Shown here one piece after another: positions 10,654-21,840 of a DNA stretch of 64,000 nucleotides. Positions within the stretch are counted from its first letter, which is position 1. Each line of letters starts with the position of its first letter. The stretch is taken from assembly GCF_003473485.1 (NCBI RefSeq), contig NC_053044.1, positions 51,252,091-51,316,090 on the forward strand, given 5' to 3'. A program made the position numbers and the translations under genes. Below the pieces are notes generated by a model that did no database searches, was not told where the DNA came from, and saw nothing but the letters and a program-made list of their open reading frames with translations. The DNA comes from Medicago truncatula (Eukaryota > Streptophyta > Magnoliopsida > Fabales > Fabaceae).

Positions 10654-12512
10654 ATGGAGACAACTGAATTGTATCAAGAAGAGATTGTCTCGGAGACCGG
10701 CGGTGATAGCGGAGGAGGATTGTTTTCATCTTCCAAATCAACCTCCTCGCCCATTTTGTCGCCTGGCCTCTTCATTTTGGTAATTCACATTTATATTACT
10801 TAATACTATTACTGTGTTTCCTTCCTGTGAATCATATTCTAATCACTTCTTATATAAGGGACCAGATTTTGTTTCCAAATAGATGCATGTTTAAATGTGC
10901 TGTAAAGATTAAAATTTGGTTCATCAAGATTTTTATCTTTATTTATTTTTAATTTGTTTTCAACAACCATTGAATAAAAATAATTTAGTAGATTTCAACT
11001 TGGGGACAATGTTATGTTATATTGAAGAAATACTGTTAGGGCATAGATTTACGGGAAATTAAGAGTGTTGTAGCAATTAGTTAGTTAGTTTGTTATGTGT
11101 CTATAAATAGAAGATTGGGATCAGTTTATTTGACCTTTAACTTGATCTTTTAGAAAACTGGAGAATTCCAATGTCTCCCATCTGTACCTTTCCTTTTCTT
11201 TGTCAATAAAACTATCAGGGACGAATAAATTCCCTTTCCTCTACTGTTCTTTCATCAAATCCTAACAGATATTCATTTGCTTCACCTTCTACTATTTTAG
11301 CCATTAAAATTATGGCGATGATATTTTGTTTGGTTTTGAAACTGATCGTTGTGTTTGCACATTTTTATTTTCCTGATTAAGGACTCCATAAAGTTGTTTC
11401 CTGTTCACTTGCAAGTTTTGTTATCTCTTGTTGAATGTTTATGAACTTAGATAAATATGCAAGTTTATGTGGTGTTTTTTTTTTTTTCCTTTTTCGAAGA
11501 AGTTAAATAGCCCACCCAAATTGGCACCGGAGAGAATCAAACCCGAGACCTTGCGGAGGAGCACACTCCCAAGACCAAAGCCAATACCACCAGACCAACC
11601 CAAGTGGGTTAGTTTATGTGGTGTGTTACCATGCAAGTTCATGCAAGTTTCTCTGATCTTGTAAAAAACCACTCTTCCATTCTCCGAAATGCAATTTCCA
11701 CTGTCATTTTCAAATCATCTTCATCGTAAATGCATTATGCCTTAAAGTATATCAGTGGGATGGAAAGCAAAAGCACAATGCCATCTTGTTCTTAGTCTTC
11801 TGACCATTGGTATTTTCTGATTTTAGTTATTTGATTTGCAACTTTTTTCTGTTTGAGTCCAGTATTACTTTGCTTCAAAAGCTATATTGGAAATAACTTT
11901 TTAGAACGAGTTGAAACTGACATGCATGCAGTATAATATTTGTTTATAGAGCAGAACTGACTGGTATGTTATGCTTTACGCAAACCATAAAATTCTCTCC
12001 TATTGGACTTATCAGGGTCTGATACTTCCTTTGGTTGAAATTTTTGATGTTATACTTAAATTTTGAGCTTTTCATGTACTGTTTATGCTGCTAGCTTGAA
12101 AGATTATCTTATTATAAATCGATAATCTGTTGGACCTTTCTTTATATGTTGGTCTTTGACAATAATATATGCAGGTTTTCCAGATAACTGAAAGACTAAG
12201 GTTGCATATGTTTCTAAATTTAGAAGAGCGGTGAGCGTATTTCACATGGAATAATCATGTTTATGCAGTTTTCATTGAGTCATTGTCAACCCTAATGACT
12301 GTGTCTATAAATTTGGTCAGTAAATAACATGGAGGAGGGAAAAGAAAAGCTTATCCGATTTGTCTTACTTCAGGCCAAAAAGAGGAGTTCGTCTTGGTGG
12401 GAACGGTATTTTCTCCAGATTAATTTGGAGGAGAATAAAGCTTCTTCAAGAAAGTTTGGACAGGCTTCTACAAAGAATTTATAAGTTCCACGATGCCAGA
12501 TATTTCACTTGA
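10654..12512 (+). CDS. Possible small spliced gene, 106 aa, function unknown
   Basis: Three segments join in frame with good GT-AG sites: 10654-10779, 12175-12230 and 12374-12512. The product starts METTELYQEEIVSETGG, has a Ser/Gly/Pro-rich stretch, then a basic C-terminal half containing RLIWRRIKLLQ and ESLDRLLQRIYKFHD that could form an amphipathic helix. I do not recognise the family. Against it, the exons are short and the first intron is long (about 1.4 kb) and carries a SINE. An alternative 51-codon frame (ATG at 12330) overlaps the last exon. It may be a non-coding transcript or chance. Confidence 0.28.
11476..11610 (-). mobile_element. tRNA-derived SINE (family 1)
   Basis: Flanked by a perfect 14-bp target-site duplication AGTTTATGTGGTGT (11462-11475 and 11611-11624), with the poly(A) tail seen as a T run at 11476-11488. 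On the minus strand, TTGGTCTGGTGGTATTGG resembles a pol III A box and GGGTTTGATTCTC a B box. The 3' half reads GTGCCAATTTGGGTGGGCTA. Two further members lie at 24904 and 61470. Confidence 0.85.
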
Positions 12513-12519
12513 AGTCTCT

Positions 12520-14690
12520 CCATTGATTTCCATTTTCCGATGATTGCATTTGTAGCATCGGAGCTCCTAATGGCCGATTTTCCATTGATTTTCGTTTAAA
12601 CCACTAAGGTATTTAATTAATTGAAATTAATCTCCATAGATGGTATGCATATTTTTGTTGCTGAGTGTAGTCGGTCAATTTAGATTTTTTTGGTAATGCC
12701 AGGTCCTGGTGGTAGTAAAGGGTAAACCATTTTGGTATTTAAGTAATTTACCTGTTTCATAGGTGATCTTAAATGCAGTGGTAGTGATCGTTGTACTTGA
12801 AGTGATATACTTATTTTGGGAAGAGAAAAAAGTCCTCCTTTTACTAATATATAATTAAAACATTGACATACATTACTAGTTGGTCTAGTAGAAGCATGTT
12901 AAGTCTGCAATGGAGATAATGAGTATAACAATTATTCTTTAGTAAGAAATCTCTATTTTGATTCTTAGCGAGAAACAAGTTTCCCAGAGAGATCATATTC
13001 TTTTTACTCAGTCGTTATCGTACAAGATTGTTCTGATAAGAGGATACATGTATATTTTATCCTAAATTATGAAGAATTTATCTGTATTTGAGTGCTGTTT
13101 TAAAATATAAAAGAATCTTATTTTATTATTTGTGTCAAGATCGACATCTAATTAGTTAATGATCAAGATAAATTTGAAAAGAGGATATCGTTTTTTGCTA
13201 CTGGTCTGAAAAGAACAGAACAAGAAAAAGGGAAAATTAAGTCCTAAGGAAAGTCCTTCCCGATACATATGCTAACAGAAGGCTACTCAAACATGGAGTA
13301 GGAGCATAAAAAATCTTCATATTATCCTCATTATAAGCCGTTCATTGAGTCCTAAGGCTAAGAATAATTGCAGCATACTTATTGAGTAGAGGCAGAGGTT
13401 CACTGTTCAAAGTGAGTGCTCTTTTTGACTTATTAAACACAAAACATCTCTAAACCCTTTGTCCCACACATTATCCCGATTCCACGTATCAAATATTCCT
13501 ATGTATTTTTAAATTAAGTGTATGTTTGGATTGACGGTGAGTTTGACAAAATGACAATGATATCAGCTTTTTGTAGAAGCTCAAGCATAATCATCTGTCT
13601 ATTTGATTAATCATTAATGTGTATTTGATGCTGAAAGCACATTCTCTTCTAATGAACAAGTTTATTCACTTCCCATACGAGCTTGTAGAGGGGAAACACC
13701 TCGTTACCAATACACTGCATATTGTGGACTCCCAAAAAGATCATAAAAAACCAACAAGAATGAAGTAACCCCTTGTGAAGAAACAAATTGACTTTTTTAT
13801 TTGCAAGATTCAGGGAACTAATGTTAGGCTTGGAAGTGATAAAGCAAAAGAATTAGTTAGGCTTGTAAGTGATAAATCTACAAAATGGCGATATAGAGGA
13901 TCGGAAGTGATAAATATACAAAATGACGATATAGAGAATTAGTTAGGTTTGGAAGTAATAAAAAATGATGATAGGGAATTAGTTAGGCTTGGAAAATAAA
14001 CAAAAAAATATATAATAATTTTAAAAAAATGAATAAATTAGATTTTTATTTTGTAAACTGACGATTGAATCCATAAAATAAGAGGATTATGAGTTTAATC
14101 GAGGATAATTATGAAATTTTACTGGAGTAAGATTTTCTTATTAGTTATTATAGTAGTAGTAGTAGATATTTAAATTTGTTGTTTGTCAAAAAAAAGTAGT
14201 AGATATTTAAATTTGTTGTGTGCAATTGAAAAGATAGTCGTCCGTAATTAACATGATAATATATTGACTTTTAAAAAGGATAATATATTTCGATTTTTAT
14301 ATATTGCATTTTTAAAAAATATTTTTTTTATATATTGTTAAAAGATTAAAAAAACAAATAATATTTTGAAATTGTTTCTAAGTCATGTTTTAAAAAACAA
14401 ATAATTTGATTTCATCGTTATCCGTAAAATTTGTTAGAGTTGTGATGACCATTATCCGTAATTTTTTAACAAATTAATTAATTTCATAATTATCCGTGGA
14501 AATTTGTTACAGTTGTGATAATCATTATCCATATTTAATATTTAAAAAAAAAAAAAAAAAATTTTTTTTGCAAAACTACCATTATGCACATAAAATCAAG
14601 GAGATCATTATGAAATTTTGATGTACTTCAACTTTCATATATTGTTAATAGATGTTAGTAGATAAATCGTGTATTGCAAGCATTCTCTTT
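12520..14690. other. Intergenic, AT-rich, no gene recognised
   Basis: Apart from the minisatellite near 13826, this stretch shows no convincing exon chain. Short direct duplications occur near 14150-14220 (TAGTAGATATTTAAATTTGT twice) and 14410-14530 (ATTATCCGT phrases). Confidence 0.4.
13826..13998. repeat. Degenerate minisatellite
   Basis: The phrase GAATTAGTTAGGCTTGGAAG, followed by TGATAAA and an AAATGACGATATAGAG segment, recurs three to four times with point changes and partial deletions. Confidence 0.6.
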
Positions 14691-17600
14691 CACGCTTAAC
14701 CTTTGTTTCTCGGTTCCCACGACCGACCATCTTCTTCTTCTTCGCCAAACGTCCCTCTTTTGTTCCTTTTTCCTTCAGGTTTGTTTCTATACAACTAGCA
14801 ATGATTTAAATTGAGAAATTTGATTTATCATTCACATGCCTTATAGTTTTGTATTGCATTTTGAGACTAACTTTCACTTTGAGCCTTCATAAATAGTGGG
14901 AAGTTTCAAAAGAAATGTAATTTAACTGTACACAGATTGTATGAATGCAAGAACACATTTTAATTATATATTTCATGTGAATTACTTGTTTGATAATATA
15001 TTTTTTCATCAATGAATGCAGTGAACAATCTAAGAATCATGTCTAGGGTTTTGGCACAGTCGATTAACATCCCCGGCCTAGTGGCTGGTCGAAGGCATGT
15101 CAGAATGATGTATGCCACACAAACTGCTACAATCCGACTGTCCGGTTTCTCTGGATTACGTCCTGTGAACTCTTTGGATTCTATGTTGAGATACAAACAA
15201 GATTTTCATTCTAAGGTGCTCACTCAGATTGGTACTAATAGAGTAAGGGGTGGTAGAGGTAGCAGATGTGTAACTAGAGCCATATTTCATCATTTCTCGG
15301 AGAAACCAGTCAAAGTTATTATGCTGGCTCAAGATGAAGCTAGGCGGCTGGGACACAATTTTGTCGGAACAGAACAAATTTTGTTGGGTATTATTCGCGA
15401 AGGCACTGGTATTGGTGCTAAGGTTCTAAAGTCTATGGGAATTAACCTGAAAGACTCTCGCGTGGAAGTCGAAAAGATAATTGGAAGGGGTAGTGGTTTT
15501 GTCGCTGTTGAGATTCCGTTTACTCCGCGTGCCAAGAGAGTTTTGGAACTCTCATTGGAGGAAGCTCGCCAACTTGGTAAACGATAGCATATCTTTATAT
15601 GTCGTTTTTCATATCAAATCAATTATACTTTGTTTATGAAAATTGTGTTCATGACTTATTTATTATTTATATGATTTATTCCAAACATGCCTTGATTGTT
15701 GCTATGATTGATCTGATGGTTGACCAATTTGAATTAAATACATTCAAAGTGAGTTTAAATTGAATTGTTGGTAGTTTATTTTTGACCCGTCTTTCCGCTC
15801 TTTCTTTTATTTTGAGTGTGATTAAAATTTTGTATTCCTTTACGCTTGCTGAAATTTTGCCTTACATTTTGGAATTTCTAGGTCACAATTATATTGGAAC
15901 TGAGAACCTGCTTTTGGATCTTCTTCGAGAGGGTGAAGGTGTGGCAGCACGTGTTCTTGAAAATTTGGGCGATGATCCAACTAATATTCGCACCCAGGCT
16001 AGTATTATGTTCTCATTTATTCCTTTTACGTATATTTACTATATAAGAACATGCTTTCATCTTAATTTATGTTTGTGTGTTTGTGCTTCACTTGAGGGGA
16101 ACAGGTTATTCGCATGGTTGGTGAGGGTGGTGACAATGTTGGTGCTGGAAGTAGTAATAGCAAGATGCCAACTTTGGAGGAATATGGCAGTATGGCACCA
16201 ATTTGACCAAGCTAGCAGAGGAGGTAACTTACAATCCTAGTTTTCTTAATGACAGATTGTTGATGACGTCTCATTATGTGTTCAAGCATGCTTATTTTCT
16301 CTCGTCTTTGTCCTCTAAAATCAAAATCCTAGGGAAAATTGGATCCTGTTGTGGGTAGGCAGGCAGCCACAAATTGAACGTGTTACTCAAATCTTGGGCC
16401 GTCGTACCAAAAATAATCCTTGTCTTATTGGGGAACCTGGTGTCGGAAAGACAGCTATTGCTGAAGGTCTCGCCCAACGGATTGCAAATGGTGATGTCCC
16501 TGAAACCATAGAGGGAAAGCAGGTTGGTGTTTTTTTTCTTTTCTATTTCTAGTCTACAAATTGTTGTTGGTTTGGTTCAGGGTATTTGCTCTTTGTTTTT
16601 CAGCACCGCAAACATGTTCAAGTTGTTCAATGTATTAATATGTTTTCAACATATTGTCCATTTACTTCTAATACTACATTTTGACTGGAAAGTAACTTTC
16701 TTGCATCAAGATGGTTAGACTAGTTCTGAAGCACCTTCCTTGTATTTAGTCATATGATTGTGTTGTTGTTTTGAGTTTCTGTATTGGGTCTGTTTTAAGT
16801 TCTTAGATATGGAATTTTAGCATATTTTTTGGTGTCTTGAGTGACATGAAAGCCTCATTCTGCATGATTTAGGTTATAACCCTAGATATGGGTCTACTTG
16901 TTGCTGGATCTAAATATCGTGGAGAATTTGAGGAGAGATTAAATAAACTAATGGAGGAAATCAAACAAAGTGATGAAATAATACTTTTCATTGATGAAGT
17001 GCACACTCTCATTGGAGCAGGAGCAGCTGAAGGGGTAATTGATGCGACAAACATATTGAAACCAGCTATTGCTAGAGGTGAACTACAGGTAATATTTTCT
17101 TGACATAAAAAATGGATACGCGACATTTTACATAGTACGGTAATAATTCAGCTATACAATGATTTCAAACTGTATATCGAATCACAATGCAGTATTTCAC
17201 TTTTGACTTGCGGATAAATGACCATATATTTGCTGAAGTTTCAATAATTAGCTTTGGAGTAATTTTATCTGAAAAAAAAGTGTACACATTTTCAACAAAG
17301 TCACCAAAACTCAAAGTCACTGAAGTTAAATCCATTTTCAACTGTTCATTTTTTATCAATTGTTTAAAAAAATTAAAAATTCTGAATGATCACTTTGGAT
17401 TGGCTATGAAATGTGAAGACTGAAGACATATATATGGCTGTATATGCTCAGCTTGCCACAACTTCCATCTCTTAAGTAAATAAATTTAAATACTTATGCA
17501 GTGTATATGAGCCACAACACTAGATGAATACAGGAAGCACATTGAAGAAGATCCAGCTTTGGAGAGGAAATTCCAGCCAGTTAAAGTGCTAGAGCCAACT

Positions 17601-19330
17601 GTGAGTGAAACCATACAAATATTGAAAGGGCTTAGAGAGCGCTATGAGATTCACCACAAGCTCCGCTATACCGATGATGCTCGTGTAGCTGCTGCAGGGC
17701 TATCACATCAATATATCAGGTTTTACATAATTTATATTTATGCACATTCTCTCCTCATTTCAATTTTGATTTATGCTATGGATTTTTTTTTTTTTAATTT
17801 TCTTTTAATAGTTCTGGTATTGCATGTTTAACCCCACTTAGTGGGAAAAGGCTTGGTTATCGTTGTTGATGTCTGGTATTGCATGTTTAAATGGGAATTT
17901 TTTTTACCAAAGTCAATCTTTTGGAATTTAGCATCATGCCTTTGAATTGTTTACAAAATTTACTTTGAAACTCTCATATAGTTGTGAATATGAATGAATT
18001 AAACTGTACCCTGTATCTTGTTGTTTTCCACCTGCTGTTTATCTTAATAATAATTATGTCTTCTGCAGTGGTCGATTTTTGCCTGACAAAGCTATAGATT
18101 TGATTGACGAAGCTGGTTCCCGAGTTCGACTTCAACCTCAACATGCGCAGGTATTGTTTGTTTGTCTACCATTTTCTGTACCAGCAGTTCTTGTCTCGTC
18201 TATTGTTGAGCTAATTGAGCTGGATTTATATTCTTGCAGTTACCTGAAGAAGCAAGAGGGCTTGAAAAAGAGGTTAGGCAGATAGTTAAGGAGAAAGATG
18301 AAGCTATTCGTGATCAAGAATTTGAAAAGGTAAGGCCATAATTTAAGATTTAGCATGTATAACATTAACCAACATTTTTAGGATACTTAACCACCTTTTT
18401 TCCTACGAGATTACATAATATTTTTCAAAACAAAAGTAAGCTAATTAAGGCTATTTTATCTTTAAAAGTTCTATAGCGACTTCAGTCTAGTTTTTGTTTG
18501 AAGACATTGTAGTGGTTTGTTCTTTCAATTGTGTATCTCCAAATTCTTTTACTTTTTGGCTAATAATTAGCGGGCTGATGATACCTTAATTTCTGAATAG
18601 GCTGGAGAGCTACGGGATATAGAAATGGATCTTAAGACTCAGATATCAGCACTTATACAAAAAAACAAGGAGATGAGCAAGGCAGAGAGTGAGGCAGGAG
18701 ATGTAGTTGCACTTGTGACTGAAGTTGACATACAACATATTGTTGCCGCCTGGACTGGTATCCCTGTTGATAAAGATGGGAGGCTAACTGATAGTAAGGG
18801 AAGAACTGTCGACTTCAAGAACACACTTCTTATAATGACATCAAATGTTGGAAGCAGTGCTGACCTTGACTATGATGAGAAGGACAACAGTTATAACCGA
18901 ATCAAAAGCTTGGTGATCGAGGAGCTGAAGCAATACTTTAGGCCAGAGTTCTTGAATAGGCTGGATGAAATGATTGTTTTCAGGCAACTTACAAAACTGG
19001 AGGCTAAGGAGTTAGGAGATAGCTGATATAATTGCTTAAGGAGGTGTTCGAGAGACTGAAAACCAAAGAGATTGAGCTTTCAGTGACAGAGAGATTTAGG
19101 GAGAGAGTGGTCGATGAAGGTTATAATCCTAATTATGGTGCCAGACCTCTAAGAAGAGCTATAATGCAACTTTTGGAAGACATCATGGCTGAGAAGATGC
19201 TTGCTAGAGAGATTAAAGAGGGCGACTCTTATAGTGGATGCTGATTCTGATGGAAATGTGATTGTGCTCAATGGTAGTAGTGGTGCTGCAAATTCATTGC
19301 CAGAGGCTCTTCTCGTGTACATGAAGCTTT
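14690..19330 (+). pseudogene. Decayed chloroplast ClpC (Hsp100 chaperone) gene
   Basis: The exon chain 15039-15585, 15882-15997, 16105-16223, 16333-16522, 16873-17088, 17502-17719, 18069-18150, 18240-18329 and 18601 to about 19320 follows plastid ClpC from the MSRVLAQ transit peptide through the Clp-N repeats ([15 protein letters not shown]), Walker A (GEPGVGKT) and Walker B (ILFIDEVH). ClpC is the stromal AAA+ unfoldase partner of ClpP and of the import machinery. This copy cannot make it. There is an 8-bp insertion at 16189-16196, a 4-bp tandem duplication at 16357-16364, and TGA for Gly at 17508-17510. Most of the second AAA+ domain is missing between GIPVDK and DGRLTDSKG (about 18774), and about 11 residues are missing after NVGSS. 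There are further indels near 19010-19035 and at 19227. Introns, and probably a 5'-UTR intron (about 14780-15021), are kept, so it arose by DNA duplication, not retroposition. Confidence 0.93.
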
Positions 19331-19700
19331 TAATTTGACTATTGTTAGTGATAGGCTAGTTGAAGAATTTCAATTTTTAGTGACAGCCCAACATTACAAA
19401 GATTTTTTAGTGCTAGGCGTTTGGTTGTCTAACATTTATGTATTGCCTAAGGTAGTCAGTAATCTATCTATCTATCTATTTTTATTTAAACTTTAGCTGT
19501 TCCCCTGCACCATCCTTCAAGGCTTCAACCACCTAAAATGATCCATTCCTCTAGATTGAGTACATACACATCCCTGACCAAATTGTAGAAAAGTATCATC
19601 ATCCACAACACCTCCAGCAAGAGTCAGTGTATGTTTGATTTCACTATTATGCGAGGCAAAATTGATTTCAAGTATTATACGTAAAAGTTAGTTAGACCTG

Positions 19701-19701
<1 letters not shown>

Positions 19702-19731
<30 letters not shown>
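19702..19731. repeat. Poly(T) tract, 30 bp
   Basis: An uninterrupted run of T just upstream of the LINE fragment. It could be the reversed poly(A) tail of an unrecognised retroelement, but nothing adjacent supports that. Confidence 0.6.
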
Positions 19732-19733
<2 letters not shown>

Positions 19734-19829
19734 TTGTGTTATTCTCATTAACTGTAAAAGTTTTATGTATTCCTTGATGTAATTTAGTCTCTCATTATCA
19801 ATATAATTTCTATTTTACTTTTATTTACT

Positions 19830-21840
19830 TTTGGGAGGTAGGATTGTTCTTCTTAACTCGATGTTAAATGCAATATCTATTTTCTATTTGTCTTTATTGA
19901 AGATGCCGGTTAATGTGTGGAGGAAAATTGTGGGAATTCAAAGAGAATTCCTTTTGGGAGGTGTAGGTGGTGGTAGGAAAATTAGTTAGGTTAGGTGGAG
20001 TACGGTTTGTCAAACGAAAGAGAATGGTGGTCTAGGTGTGCGTGATGTTAGAATTCTTAATATTAGCTTATTGGCTAAGTGGAAGTGGAGGTTGTTGCAT
20101 GGGGAAGTGGCTTTGTGGAAGGAAGTGTTGGTGGAAAAGTATGGTCCGCAAGTAACTACTATGTTGGATGGGGAGTTGTGTTCTCATTGGAGGAGTGCCT
20201 CTTCTTGGTGGAAGGATGTTGTTAATTTAGAGAATTTTGGAGTTCAAGGGTGGTTTAACTCGGAGTTAGTGAGAGTTGTGGGGAATGGATTGAATACTAG
20301 CTTTTGGAATGCTAAATGGAAGGGTGATCGGACGTTTAGGAGTAAATACCCTAGACTCTTCTCTATTTCAAATCAAAAGGAGGGGTTGGTGGGAGAGATA
20401 GGGGAGGTAGTTGGCTCTTCAACGGAGTGACATTTTGAGTGGAGGAGGGAGTTTTTTGATTGGGAGGAGCAACTAATAGGGAATCTTTTGGGTGATTTGG
20501 AGGATATGAGGTGGTCGCATGTGGAGGATAGGTGGAGGTGGGGGTTGGAAGAGTCTGGAATGTTCTCAGTTAAATCTACATATGGCAAATTAGAGGCGGT
20601 TGTGGTTAGGGAAGATTTGTGGAGTGTGGAGGAGAAAGGTGTCTTTGCCAAGCTTTGGAAAAGTCCGGCACCTTCCAAGGTTGTAGCGTTCTCTTGGAAG
20701 CTTCTTTACGATCGTATCCCAACAAGGGTTAATCTATTGGTTAGGAATGTCTTGCCCACGGATGCTTCACATTTGTGTACCTTGTGCGGGAGAGGGGAGG
20801 AATCGTCAATTCATCCTTTTCTTCATTGCGAAGTTGCCGGAAGGGTGTGGCGTGACATGATGGGGTGGTGGGAGAGTTTTATTGTAATCCCGCCAAATTT
20901 ATTTATCTTATGGGAGTGTTGGTGCGGTGGGGAGAGGAAGAAGAGTATTCGTCGGGGGTTAAGATTAATTTGGCATGCGACGATTTGGGTTTTATGGAAA
21001 GCTAGGAATGACAAGATCTTCAATAATCGGAATTTGGTGGTGGATATTGTGGAGGATATTAAGGTGGTTACTTGGTGGTGGTCGTTGGAGATAATGGCAA
21101 TGTCTCCGTGTATGTTCTATGAGTGGTGTTGGAATCCAAGGGACTGTCTCTCGCGGTTGTGCTAATTTGAGGATGTGCTGCTCGCTGCTGGTGGTGGTGT
21201 CAGCTTGCTGGTTTTTTGGCAGCTTTCCGTTGGTTTGGGTCTGTTAAAAGGTTGTTTTAGAAGTTGCGGTTGTTTTTTGCCTTGCTGGTGGTTCCTAGAA
21301 GAGGTGCTGGTTTATTAGGGAGCTTTGGGCGGTTTGGCTGTTTGGGTGTGCTGTCTGTTTTTTCGTCTTTTTGTGCCTCCTGTTGCTGCTGTTTTTGTTT
21401 TGCAGCGACTGGCCAGTGGGGTAGCCGAACTTTTTGGTTCAGTAGCCTTTACCATTTTGCTTCTGTTTTTTGGTTTGGGCAGCTAGTGTTTTTCTGGTTC
21501 CCTGCGTGGTGTTTCTTTGGGTGGTAAGGCTTGAGTTTGTGGGCACTTGTAGCGTGGTGTTGGCAGCTGGTGGTGGTGGTTTCATAGCTTCGGTGGTTTT
21601 TGGTGTTGACGCAGGGGTATGCCTGTTTTATTGTCATCCGTATATGCCTGCGTCATTACATTTGTGGCGGTGTACCTCTATTTTTGGGTGGTTTTTAAAG
21701 GGGTTTTTGTTCGAGCCGGTGTTTGTGCGGCAACCGATTTCCCCTTCTTTGTATTTTTTTCCTCCACCCGAGCTTATTAGTGCGTCTTGCACGGGCTTGT
21801 TGGTTAATAATATTTGGCGATTAAAATAAAAAAAAATAAA
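19830..21840 (+). mobile_element. 5'-truncated L1-type LINE (ORF2 C-terminus)
   Basis: The frame opens at about 19830 (LLGGRIVLLNSMLNAISIFY), then MPVNVWRKIVGIQREF and KENGGLGVRDVRILN. These are the conserved end of plant L1 reverse transcriptases. The zinc-binding RT-associated domain follows at 20560-20850 (FSVKSTYGKLE, KVVAFSWKLLYDRIPTR, CTLCGRGEE..HPFLHCEVAGRVW). The frame is broken by TAG at 19987-19989 and TGA at 20428-20430, both where Trp is expected. A G/T-rich 3' UTR runs to an A-rich tail at about 21822-21840. The copy is dead and lacks the endonuclease and most of the RT. Confidence 0.88.

Noticed and set aside
11467..11664. tRNA gene or 65-codon protein
   Set aside because: The tRNA-like boxes belong to a SINE with a poly(A) tail and perfect target-site duplication; no cloverleaf with acceptor stem is present.
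16524..16718. ORF after the ClpC Walker A exon
   Set aside because: Intron sequence; no match to ClpC and no splice support.
21264..21829. Open frames of 87 and 119 codons rich in Phe, Cys and Trp
   Set aside because: They lie in the G/T-rich 3' untranslated region of the LINE and reflect base composition.
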